Assembly: GCF_022965805.1 (NCBI RefSeq)
Contig: NC_133108.1
Coordinates: 18,798,056-18,862,055 of the forward strand
DNA length: 64,000 nt
From: Primulina eburnea
Lineage: Eukaryota; Streptophyta; Magnoliopsida; Lamiales; Gesneriaceae
Direction: 5' to 3'
Translations under genes and position numbers: made by a program
Shown here: positions 48,131 to 58,382 of the stretch, piece by piece
How the letters are laid out: every line of letters starts with the position of its first letter
How positions within the stretch are numbered: the stretch's first letter is position 1
The notes under the pieces: generated by a model
Databases searched by the model: none
The model's input: the letters and a program-made list of their open reading frames with translations, nothing else
What the model was told of the DNA's origin: nothing

Positions 48131-48626
48131 GGGTTCAGGCCATTGATGAACTGATCAGCAGTAGCTTCTTCGCTGTCAGCCACATGTGGAGCAAATTTCA
48201 GCAAGGAGGAGAACTTTGACACGTACTCCTCTATGTTCATCTGTCCTTGCTTGAGGTTGGCAAACTCCGCCCCCTTATCCTTCCGGTACGACACTGGAAA
48301 GAATCGTCAGTTCTAAATATATTCCAGGTAATATTCGTACCTCTATGCTCCATGGCTCTCTTCCTCGTAATCCACCAGTCCTTGGCAACGTCGTGTAACT
48401 GGTGTCCAACTAATATCACCCTCTTCTCATCTGTATACTCCAAGGATTCGAACAGCATCTCTATATCATCAAGCCAACTCTCACATTCCACAGCGTTCTC
48501 TGTGCCTTTCAAGGTTGGCGGATGAAATGACTGAAATCGTTTCAGTAACGTTTCCATTGGAGTCGGTGTGACATCCATTGGAGGATTTGATGTACTTCCC
48601 TGTTCTGGTACTCGTCACGGAGGCAT
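48131..48626 (-). pseudogene. gag: E' gag, N-terminal fragment
   Basis: On the minus strand the start codon is at 48626 (MPP, then TGA where F has Arg as its fourth codon). The frame continues with [35 protein letters not shown] and AKDWWITRKRAMEHR. A frameshift near 48300 separates this from [17 protein letters not shown] and [20 protein letters not shown]. It is a close relative of F gag (53761 onward), disabled by a nonsense codon, a frameshift and C-terminal loss. Confidence 0.85.
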
Positions 48627-48869
48627 ATCTAATAATCAAATAGATTAGTAACAAATACCACAATTCTGTTTCAATCCTCCTCTGATCATCTTACTGCTGA
48701 TCTAGAGTCAATACTGATCCAATCTCAATAAAACATATTAATATATCAAATCAGATAAACAAGTAACATGTAATAAAGCAGTAAGACATGCTAGCATTCA
48801 AAAGCAGGAAAGAAAACCTCAATCTACCCCGCTCACTAACCTCTTTTATCTCAATCTAAAGGATCTATC

Positions 48870-48881
48870 GCTCTGATACCA
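48870..48881 (-). other. Primer binding site of E'
   Basis: The complement of GCTCTGATACCA, five bases inside the LTR edge at 48887. Between it and gag lies a 240-base leader with no feature. Confidence 0.9.
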
Positions 48882-50120
48882 CCTGTTGTGGGGACCCGGA
48901 CGCTAATCATCTTCTTTAATTGTGATTGGGACTAATTAATCAATTATAATAAACAGGGTCTAAATTATTTTTTAAAAATGCGGAAGGTAATGGAATCAAA
49001 CTCCTATACATATCAGTATAAAAGTATAAATCTGATAAAATATATAATCATACATACTCAGGTTCAACAACTACTATCAAGTGTTCAAATCCTAGCTCTA
49101 GTCCAAGTCCGGTGTCACCACTCTAATCTCAGTCTGTCTTCATCTCTGTGACCCTGTACCTGTCCCACCTGTTGTCATGCACACATACAAACAAGACAAC
49201 AGCCGGATAACTCCGGTGAGATATAAATATCCCAGTATAAACAATGTATTAAATGCAATCATATAAAACATATATAAAAGCATAAACCAACATCAAAACA
49301 TGTATCTAGTCTGACTACATGAATCAATGACTCGTGATCTAATCTTATTTTATCTCAATTCTAGGGATCCCAATCTAATTTAGACTCTGGTATTCTGTAT
49401 CGAGTGTCTGAGATAGACGTCGATCTACATCTAAGGCTCTTCGATACACCATAAGACTAGAGTCTTATCGGTTCTGAGAAAGACTCGGCGGTTCTGCCCT
49501 AGCTAGGCTGATCTGCCCTAGACTCGGACTCTGACCCTATTCTAAGTCAATTAATTAACATATCAATCTGATAATCTGCAAATATCAATGCAATAAAATA
49601 AAGTATGTGATTTAGGGAAACTCAAGTCAAACCTAACTCGAGTTGTGCAATCCCGAATCGACATTTATTTATACTTTTCTTGCTGTCGCTCTGATACAAT
49701 AGAAGTCTCGATTCAAAATATGTCACTGTTTAATCTGGTAATAACAATACCGATATTCTATATCAATATTCTAATCAATTCAAAACATCTCTGTTTAATC
49801 AAATTCTGACAGTATAACAATACATTCTTGTGATACTGATAATACTATATCAGTCTATATCATTTCCAAACATTTACAATCAACCACCGTACAAATCTGG
49901 TATCAATTCTAGTCAATTTCATTATGAAATTCATAACAATTCCATATTCAGTCCGTTTCTTAAGCTGACTTCGATTCTACGCTGTCTGACATGTCCAGAA
50001 CAACATATATGACGTGTATTCAATTCTAACAACATCATAATTTCAAAACATGTTAAAACGTAGTAAAACTTACGTCCTGTAGTAGCCTGCATTGATAGGG
50101 ACACAGTACTGAAGTCGGAT

Positions 50121-50332
50121 TTAAAATCTAACGGACGGATGGATCGTACAATCGAATTCTAAAACTTCAAAATCTATTTTCTTCCCTCGGCTTCTTTTCT
50201 CCTTTTTCTGAAGAAGATTTGCATATTTAAAATCTAACGGACGGATTGATCGTACAATCGAATTCGAAAACTTAAAAATCTATTTTCTTCCCTCGGCTTC
50301 TTTTCTCCTTTTTCTGAAGAAGATTTGCATGT
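50121..50332 (-). repeat. 106-bp tandem duplication in the E' LTR
   Basis: Units 50121-50226 and 50227-50332 each start TTAAAATCTAACGGACGGAT and end with GAAGAAGATTTGCAT. Only a few differences are visible, so the duplication is recent. It sits between the promoter region and the rest of the leader and lengthens the LTR relative to E and F. Confidence 0.85.
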
Positions 50333-50395
50333 ATATATATATATATATATCCGCCACATGCAATAAGCCACTTAGCAATTTTTCCTTTTTCATGT

Positions 50396-50616
50396 CTCGC
50401 GCATATGCGCGACATTTCTGGCGCATATGCGTGAGACCTACTGGTCTTCGCGATAAGCTTCTCGGCAGCTCGCGCATATGCGCGACTCATTTCCGCGCAT
50501 ATGCGCGAAACCCTCTGGACCTCCCGCGCATGTGCGCGCCTACACATCGCGCATGTGCGCCGACCTCTCTGGATGTCTTGCGCATGTGCGCGCATATATG
50601 TCGCGCACGTGCGCCA
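50396..50616 (-). promoter_or_regulatory. E' U3 array: eight CpG-rich palindromes
   Basis: Eight 12-14 bp palindromic cores are spaced at about 20-35 bp. The first four (in plus coordinates) are GCGCATATGCGC or near variants; the next three change to GCGCATGTGCGC; the last is GCGCACGTGCGC with a G-box CACGTG. The array lies upstream (minus orientation) of the AT-rich TATA region at 50332-50352. Confidence 0.75.
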
Positions 50617-50744
50617 ATGCTACTGCCCTCGCACTTCCCTTTTCACATGCGATCTCATTTTGTGTCTCGGTTAGCCCGTTCATAATCGTCTTAATTAAAA
50701 ATCAATAATCGTTAATTAACTGTGATTAATTCTCGGGCATCACA

Positions 50745-51814
50745 GTAGCAAATACAAAAAAACACCAAAATGACATTCATAGTGTGTTTAGAAATTTACC
50801 TATCAATCTTAAAAGATTGATGATGGCTCCAACTAAGGTGTAAACACCTTAGCTCTTGAATGGCAAGACAATCTTCAAGCTTCCCTTTGAGCCCACCTTG
50901 CTCAAATATTAAGCCCACCATCAACTAGCTAGAACCACTCTAATTTTGCACTAGAAAAATTAGAGCATTTTTCTTTGAGAAGTGTATTGTTTCCTCAACC
51001 ATTGAAGAAGCAAAAATTGGAGAGAATATTGAGCAAAATTTCGGCCATTAGGTGTTGGGAGAGAAGGGAGAACAACTTTCTTGGTTGTGGAAAAAGTTAT
51101 TGTGTTGTCCCAAAAGCATGCCATGCCTTGGACATGGAAAAAGTTGTTGTTGGCATGTGTGACACATGTCTTGAATATTGAGAAAGTTGTCTCCCAACTC
51201 TTCACCTCCCATGCATGCAAGTCTTATTTGATTTTTAACAATTAAAAATCCATGAACTTATTTTAATTATCTCAAACATATTTGAGACTAATTAAACATT
51301 ACTTGAATTTACTCAATTCACTAGTTGAATAATTATTTTATTATTGGGCTCTACAAGACCCAATATGATTTAATTAATTCAACACTTGAATTAATTTAAT
51401 TATTTGGACTCTACTAGGTCCACTAGTGTTTAATTAATTCAAAACTTGAATTAATTTAATTTAGTCCATAATAATGTTTAGAAAATCACAATTTTCAAAT
51501 ACATTATTTATTTGGCAAACTTTTAATCTAGGAACACTTCCATAAATTAAAAGTCACATTTCTCTCATAGAAGTCATACTTCTATTTTATTTATGCATAT
51601 AAACTCATTTACAAGCCGTTCAACACATTGAACAATTTTACTTCTCAACGGGATCTAGAAAGCTAGTACTTGTGTGGCCCTCAATAGTTCATTGATACAA
51701 TTACCCGTGGGTTCACATCTCCATGTGATTCGGACAAAACATGTCCTTATATGAGCATACCCCAATTGCTCTATTCTGAATTATCAACTCCTTGATAACA
51801 AGAACGTCAGAACT
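50745..51814 (-). repeat. Copia G 3' LTR, distal part
   Basis: It matches the reverse complement of the forward G LTR at about 45900-46830 and the reverse G LTR. It ends at GAACT (51810-51814), the target repeat of F. Open frames here have no domain. Confidence 0.85.
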
Positions 51815-51870
51815 TGTAATGCCCGGAAATGTTAAAAATGTGAAGGGTACAATGTTGGAACAGATTCAGT

Positions 51871-52108
51871 GGCGCCCGAGCGGTAGAAAAGTCCCGCCCG
51901 AGCGCCATTGTTCAACAATGTTATGCTTTGGACAGAACCTTCCGTGCCCGAGCGGTACATTTTGACCGCTCGAGCGCCAAAGTGTCATTCGAAAAGTGTT
52001 GGACAGAGACTGTCGCGCCCGAGCGGTACATTCTTACCGCCCGAGCGCCGCCTGAAATGTGTAAAATTTTAAAGAAGACACGTATGAGATTACATGCAAT
52101 ATATATAA
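51871..52108 (+). promoter_or_regulatory. F U3 array: three palindrome pairs and TATA region
   Basis: Three pairs, about 70-75 bp apart, follow the pattern GCGCCCGAGCGGTA, a 7-8 base spacer, then CCGCCCGAGCGCC. The halves of a pair can form an imperfect stem. The TATA-like sequence follows about 50 bases after the last pair. Confidence 0.72.
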
Positions 52109-52841
52109 TGTGTTGTCTTCACTTTCCTTTATTCAGACAACAAGAACCGAGAGCAAGCCTTGTTCCTTCAAGCTATTTCATTTTAGATTTGAGATTGTGC
52201 AAGATTTGTTCATCTGATTTTAATTCCGAGCCCGGATTTGTGATCCTTGCAACAAGAACTAGCAAAGGATGTAAGTATTATTCATTTACAGCATGTTTCG
52301 AAATATATGTGTTGGAGAAATTATGATTGTGTTGAAAAGATGTGTTCTTGACATGTTGAGTTTGATATATTCGTTACCGGTTTGATTTTCGGATACCGTA
52401 CGTGGTTATTTCGAAATTCCAGCATGTATATTGAATTGGTTGGGAAGAATTGAGCATGTCACATTGGGTTTTGATGAGAGATTATTATTGTTTGAGTTAG
52501 CGGTATCGCGAGACTACGCCGTTATGCCGTCAAGTTATATCAAAACCGAGTATTGATTTGTATATGAGTTGCTTGAATTGTATATTGATAGAATGTATGT
52601 CTACATTGCCTTTCAGAGTTATTATTGTCAGACTCGACATTCCGATTTCAAGATCTCGACAGACATTGTGCGACGAAAGGTATAATTCATGTGGTCACGG
52701 GATTGCACAACTCGATTTAGATTTGATACGAGTTTCCCTAAATCACATACTAGATTGTTATTACATTTCATTATGTAATGCTTTGTTTATTGATTTATAG
52801 TCGAGTCCTGAGATAAGGAGATATTGGCAGACTGGCCAAAA

Positions 52842-52922
52842 CTAGACGCTTCGGTGTATCGACGCATAGGAGTAGATTTGCTCTATGTGTAGACCCTCGA
52901 TACAGAGTTGACCGAAGTCTAG
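52842..52922 (+). other. Nested hairpin in the F LTR leader
   Basis: CTAGAC (52842-52847) pairs with GTCTAG (52917-52922); then TTCGGT with ACCGAA, GTATCGA with TCGATAC, and CATAG with CTATG, giving a long bent stem about 80 bases in extent. In the 3' LTR (59410-59490) GTATCGA has become GTAACGA, which weakens one stem. Confidence 0.6.
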
Positions 52923-53509
52923 GAATAAGACGTACCGTCGCCCCGATTGGTTGAGTAGGTGACAGACCGTCTTATTCACACCGAGATCCCTAGATTAGAA
53001 ATGAATCGAGTCGAGAATTAGAGGTTGAATACAGATTTGTATTCATTTACATGTTTTAGATTTTCATTCATGTTACTTGATATATGCTATGCTTTTGTAC
53101 ATGATTATGACATTGCATGCATCCATGTTTTATACTGGGATATGTTCTCACCGGAGTTATCCGGCTATTGTCGTGTCTGTATGTGTGCATGGCAACAGGT
53201 GGGGCAGGATCTGGGTCTCAAGCTAGATGAGAGATTGACGATAGCGTGGAGATCACGGGCGTTGCAGATTTCTAGTGTTTTCCTTTTGACTTGTACTACT
53301 TATGTTGTAGTTGGGATTTGAACACTAGCGTATGATTTTACCAAACAGGCATGTATGTATATTATGTTGTTTATTTAATATCAAGACATGATATGCTTTA
53401 GTTATACATTTAAATTAATGTTAAAAGCAAAATTTTGACCCACATTTTCGAACAAAGATCCAATTAAATCCCAAAAGAATTTAGTTAGAGCCCAGGTCCC
53501 CACAACAGG

Positions 53510-53521
53510 TGGTATCAGAGC
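53510..53521 (+). other. Primer binding site of element F (initiator Met-tRNA)
   Basis: TGGTATCAGAGC, five bases inside the 5' LTR end. The leader from here to the gag start at 53761 shows no other feature. Confidence 0.93.
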
Positions 53522-53760
53522 AGTTGGTTCTGTAGACTGAGATAGAATAGAATGAGCGGGGTAGATCGAGTCATCTTACTTGCTTTTGAGACGCTAGCAT
53601 GATTATTGCTTTCCCTATTATATGTTGTGTTGTATTATCTGAATTGATTTACAGCATTTCAAGCCTGAATCAGAACTGATTCTCGATCAGAGTCTATGAT
53701 CAGAGGAGGGCTGAGACAGATGATATTGATTGTGTACTAATCAGTTTGATAATCAGATCT

Positions 53761-56700
53761 ATGCCGCCTAGACGTATACCACAGCCAGAGCAGGGTAGCA
53801 CATCAGGTGCACAGATGGATGTTACTGCTACGCCGATGGAGACCTTATTGAAGAGATTTCAGTCTTTCCATCCGCCTACCCTGAAGGGTACAGAGAGTGC
53901 AGTAGAGTGCGAGAGCTGGCTTGATGATATCGAGATGTTGTTTGAGTCTTTGGCATATACTGATGAGCGACGTGTGAAACTGATAGGGCATCAGATGCAA
54001 GAGGTTGCCAAGAGCTGGTGGTTGACTACGAAGAGAGCCTTGGAGCACCGAGGCATTGATATCACATGGAAAGTCTTTAAAGATGAGTTCTATCAGTGCT
54101 TCTTCCCCGTTTCCTACCGAAAAGATAAAGGAGCTGAATTTGCGAATTTGAAGCAGGGACAGTGGAACATCGAGGAGTATGTGGCTAAATTTTCTGCATT
54201 GTTACGATTTGCACCGCATGTGGCCGGGAACGACGAGGCAGTGGCCGATCAGTTCATCAACGGGCTGAACCCCGATGTCTTTGCCTTGGTGAACACGGGC
54301 CGGCCTAGTACTTTTTCAGAGGCATTGAACCGATCGAAGGGAGCAGAGGCTGGCTTGATCAGGCAGCGAGGGGCTTCCTACGGTGTTCAGGGGCAGAGAC
54401 CGCCACAGCCTACTACCGTACAGTTTCCACCACCTCCTCCTCGTTTCGATAGTGGATCTAGTGGTAGTGGCAAGAAGGAATTTTTAAAAGCTAAGGGTAA
54501 ACAGTTTAAGAAGTCCGGGAGTAGTTCATCGAGTTCGAGTGGATCTCGACAGAGAGGTCAGGGTTCAGATTACAGTGGCGTATATTGTAGCTCGTGTGGA
54601 GGACGACATGCGACGGAGCAGTGTCAAGGAGTTATGGGATGCTGCAACATCTGTAGGCAACAGGGACACTTCGCTAGAGTTTGTCCCCAGAGAGGTGCAC
54701 CACGATTCCAGAGTGCAGGGTCATCAGCACCAGTGCCACAGATGGAGAGACAGGCATCCTCTGTACACTCCTTCCAGCCACCCTCCACACAGACCCAGCA
54801 GAGACCAGGAGGTAGTCAGGCGGTGAGTCAGCCTCCCAGACAGCAGGCACGTGTTTTTGCCCTGACAGAGGAGCAGGCGCAGGAGGCGCTAGATGACGTC
54901 ATTGCAGGTAACTGCTTTCTTTGCGGTTATCCTGCATATGTGTTGATTGACACAGGTGCATCTCATACATTCATCTCTGAACATTTTGCATTGAGACATG
55001 CATTGCCTGTTGAGTCGATGTCTACGGTAGTGTCTATAGCTTCTCCGTTGGGAAGTGGTTTGATATCGGTGACTACTGTTAGACACTGTATGCTTCAGTT
55101 TGAGGGGCATGAGATTGATCTTGATTGTGTAGTACTTGGTTTAGCTGATTTTGATTGTATAGTTGGTATAGACATGTTGACCAAGTACAGGGCCACTGTA
55201 GACTGTTTCCACAAGATTGTCAGATTCAGACCCGAGATGACAGATGAGTGGAAATTCTACGGCAAGGGTTCCAGATCTCGGATTCCCTTAGTATCTGCTC
55301 TGACTATGAGTAGATTGCTTCAGAGAGGAGCAGAGGGCTTTCTCGTATATTCAGTAGATTTACTGAAGTCGAGCCCAGCATTGGCAGATCTGCCAGTGGT
55401 TTGCGAGTTTGCAGATGTTTTTCCTGATGAGATTCCGGGGTTGCCTCCAGTTCGAGAGGTAGATTTTAGCATAGATCTTGTGCCAGACAGTGTTCCTATC
55501 TCGAGAGCTCCATATAGGATGGCACCGATAGAGCTGAAAGAGTTGAAAGCACAGTTGGAAGATCTTTTGTCCAAGGGATATATCAGACCCAGTGTATCTC
55601 CTTGGGGTGCTCCGGTGCTTTTTGTTCGAAAGAAAGATGGTTCGATGCGACTGTGTATTGATTATAGGCAGTTGAACAAGGCAACAGTGAAGAACAAGTA
55701 TCCTTTGCCTCGCATCGACGACTTGTTTGATCAGTTACAGGGATCGTCTGTATACTCGAAGATTGATTTGAGATCAGGGTATCATCAGCTCAGAGTTAGA
55801 GACATTGATATTCCGAAGACTGCATTCCGAACCAGGTATGGACATTACGAGTTTGTTGTTATGCCTTTCGGTTTGACGAATGCACCAGCGGTATTTATGA
55901 GTTTGATGAACCGCATTTTTCAGAGATATTTAGATGATTTTGTGATTGTGTTCATTGATGATATTTTGGTATATTCAAAGAGTTTGACTGAGCATGCAGA
56001 TCATCTGAGAATTGTATTGAAGACTTTGAGAAAAGAGCAGTTGTATGCTAAACTGTCCAAGTGCGAATTTTGGCTGATACAGGTTGTCTTCTTGGGGCAT
56101 GTTATATCTGGAAAGGGTATTGCGGTAGATCCGAGTAAAGTTGAAGCTGTGATCAGTTGGCCGAGACCGAATTCTGTGCCAGAGATACGCAGTTTCATGG
56201 GTCTAGCCGGGTATTATCGTCGTTTTATCCGAGATTTCTCCAGTATAGCGAAGCCTATCACCCAGTTGACACAGAAAAACATGCCATTTGTGTGGTCCGA
56301 AGATTGTGAAGCCAGTTTTGTAGAGCTGAAGAAGAGGCTGACTAGTGCGCCTGTCTTGACGATTCCTTCAGGTGTAGGTGAGTTTGTTGTATACTGTGAC
56401 GCATCTCACAGAGGGTTAGGGTGTGTTCTTATGCAGCAAGGGCACGTGATAGCATACGCCTCTAGACAGCTGAAGCCGCACGAGACCCGCTATCCGATTC
56501 ATGATCTTGAATTGGCGGCGATTGTCTTTGCACTCAAGATCTGGCGTCATTACCTGTATGGCGAGAAATTTGAGATCTATTCCGATCATAAGAGCTTGAA
56601 GTATCTCTTTTCTCAGTCAGAGTTGAACATGAGGCAGCGACGATGGCTTGATCTGCTGAAAGATTTCGATTGCGAGATCAAGTACTATCCAGGGAAGTCG

Positions 56701-57795
56701 AATGCAGCGGCAGACGCCTTGAGTCGAAAGGTATGTGCTCTTTCCTTGTCGACTGTAGGTGTATCGAATTTAGTAGAGGACTGTTGCTTGTCTGGATTGA
56801 CATTTGATACAGATAATAGACCGTTGCGACTTACGGCGATTCAGATTGAGCCAGATCTGATTTTGAGGATCAAAGAGGCGCAGAAAACTGATCCGAGCCT
56901 TCAGAGATCGATTGATATGGTCAGAGCTGGTCATAAATCAGAGTATCAGGTCAGAGATTCTATTCTGTATGTGAATAACCGTCTAGTGGTGCCAGATGTT
57001 TCAGATTTGAAACGACAGATTATGTCAGAGGCACATTGTAGTCGGTTCAGCATTCATCTGGGGGGCAGGAAAATGTACAATGATTTGAAGACACAATTCT
57101 GGTGGAAGCAGATGAAGACAGATATTGCAGAATTTGTGTCTAGATGTTTGAATTGCCAGCAGATGAAGGCAGAAAGAAAGAAGCCCGGAGGTTTACTTCA
57201 GAGTTTGTCTGTTCCTGAGTGGAAATGGGACCACATTTCCATGGACTTCGTGACGAAGTTACCTCGATCTTCGCGGGGCTGTGACGCGATTTGGGTTGTG
57301 ATAGACAGACTGACCAAATCAGCGTGCTTTATTCCGTACAGAATGACCTACCGACACGATCAGATGGCAGAGTTGTATGTCAGAGAAGTCGTCAGATTGC
57401 ACGGTGTGCCGAAGTCGATCGTATCAGATCGTGATCCACGATTCACTTCTCACTTTGGGCACAGCCTGCAGCAGGCTTTGGGTACGACTTTACACCTGAG
57501 CACTGCTTATCATCCTCAGACGGACGGACAGTCAGAGCGGACTATCCAGACTTTAAAGGACATGCTGAGAGCTGTAGTACTAGACTTTGGTACTATTTGG
57601 CAAGATTCATTGCCGTTGTGTGAGTTTTCATACAACAACAGCTATCAGACTAGCATTGAGATGGCACCGTTCGAAGCTTTATACGGAAAGAAGTGCAGAT
57701 CTCCGTTGTACTGGGATGATATCTCTGAGGTAGCAGAGTTAGGGCCTGATATGATTCGTGAGATGACTGAAAAAGTGAAGATCATTCAAAAATGA
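53761..57795 (+). pseudogene. gag-pol: Element F gag-pol, to the nonsense codon
   Basis: ATG 53761 ([12 protein letters not shown]) is chosen because the same start appears in E'; an upstream in-frame start in the leader at 53746 is less likely. Order: gag core (about residues 25-190), zinc knuckle [14 protein letters not shown] (about 295-308), protease IDTGASHTF (about 396), [13 protein letters not shown] and FIDDILVYS (about 731), RNase [10 protein letters not shown], integrase zinc domain (HLGGRKMYN with CLNCQQ) and DDE core ([25 protein letters not shown]). TGA at 57793-57795, codon 1345, stops the frame where A and B have CGG, an Arg codon. The zinc-domain His is preserved, and I see no other lesion. 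Confidence 0.93.
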
Positions 57796-58281
57796 ATGAA
57801 GACAGCACAAGATAGGCAAGCGAAATACGCCAATGTCAGACGCAGACCGTTGGTATTTGAGCAGGGAGACAGAGTATTTTTGAAGATTTCACCTTTCAGA
57901 GGCGTTGTCAGATTTGGCAAGCGAGGAAAGTTATCTCCTAGATACGTCGGTCCGTATGAAATCCTTGAGAAGATTGGCGATCGAGCTTACAGACTTGCTC
58001 TTCCTCCTTCATTAACTGGTATTCATGATGTATTTCATGTCTCGATGTTGCGTAGATATATGCCAGATAGTTCTCATGTCATTCAGCCTGACGAAGCCGA
58101 ACTAGATCAGACTCTGAGCTATGTTGAAAGACCGATACAGTTCCTTGATCGGAAAGAGAAACAACTTAGAACCAAGACCATTTCGCTTGTGAAGGTTCAA
58201 TGGAGTCGGCATGGCATCGAGGAAGCAACTTGGGAGACAGAGTCTGATATGAGACAGAGATATCCCGAGTTATTCACATGA
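57796..58281 (+). pseudogene. gag-pol: Element F integrase tail and chromodomain, after the stop
   Basis: 161 codons in the same frame as the upstream part. They encode the integrase C-terminal region (RGKLSPRYVGPYEILEKIG) and the chromodomain (QFLDRKEKQLRT, VQWSRHGIEEATWETESDM), ending YPELFT. An ATG is its first codon, but separate translation is unlikely. Loss of this tail would leave integrase without its targeting domain unless the stop is read through. Confidence 0.92.
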
Positions 58282-58368
58282 TGTAAGTATTTATTCAGCT
58301 TTTGTTTACACTGCTGTTTATATACTCCCTGAGTTGATGCTTGCAAGTTCGAGGACGAACTTATATCT

Positions 58369-58382
58369 AAGAAGGGGAGAAA
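58369..58382 (+). other. Polypurine tract of element F
   Basis: AAGAAGGGGAGAAA directly before the 3' LTR; GTTCGAGGACGAAC lies about 20 bases upstream. Confidence 0.88.

Larger units (their letters stand above)
48131..50744 (-). mobile_element. Truncated gypsy element E'
   Basis: Only the 5' LTR, primer site and the start of gag remain, on the minus strand. Everything after the gag motif FINGLNP is missing. The left join to the D LTR shares GGGT (48131-48134), and the right end of the LTR (GGGCATCACA) lies directly in a copia G LTR. A deletion thus removed the rest of E', the rest of the D 3' LTR and the start of the G LTR. Confidence 0.85.
48887..50744 (-). repeat. 5' LTR of E'
   Basis: 1858 bp; plus-strand edges TGTGGGGACCC and GGGCATCACA. 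It contains the conserved CCGGATAACTCCGGTGAGAT block (49202-49221), the nested hairpin, a 106-bp tandem duplication (50121-50332), an AT microsatellite (50332-50352) and the GCGCATATGCGC array (50396-50616). Confidence 0.88.
51815..53504 (+). repeat. 5' LTR of element F
   Basis: 1690 bp, TGTAATGCCCGG to GGTCCCCACA. U3 palindrome pairs are at 51871-52050, the TATA-like ATATATATAA near 52099-52108, the nested hairpin at 52842-52922 and the CTCACCGGAGTTATCCGG block at 53147-53164. ORFs inside are repeated in the 3' LTR and have no domains. Confidence 0.95.

Noticed and set aside
50272..50708. Frames with repeated CARMR-like or MRAHA-like units
   Set aside because: They are translations of the GCGCATATGCGC array on either strand.
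52558..53321. Plus-strand frames of 80 and 98 codons, repeated in the other F LTR
   Set aside because: They are inside the LTR downstream of the promoter, without domain or good start context; kept only because the LTRs are similar.
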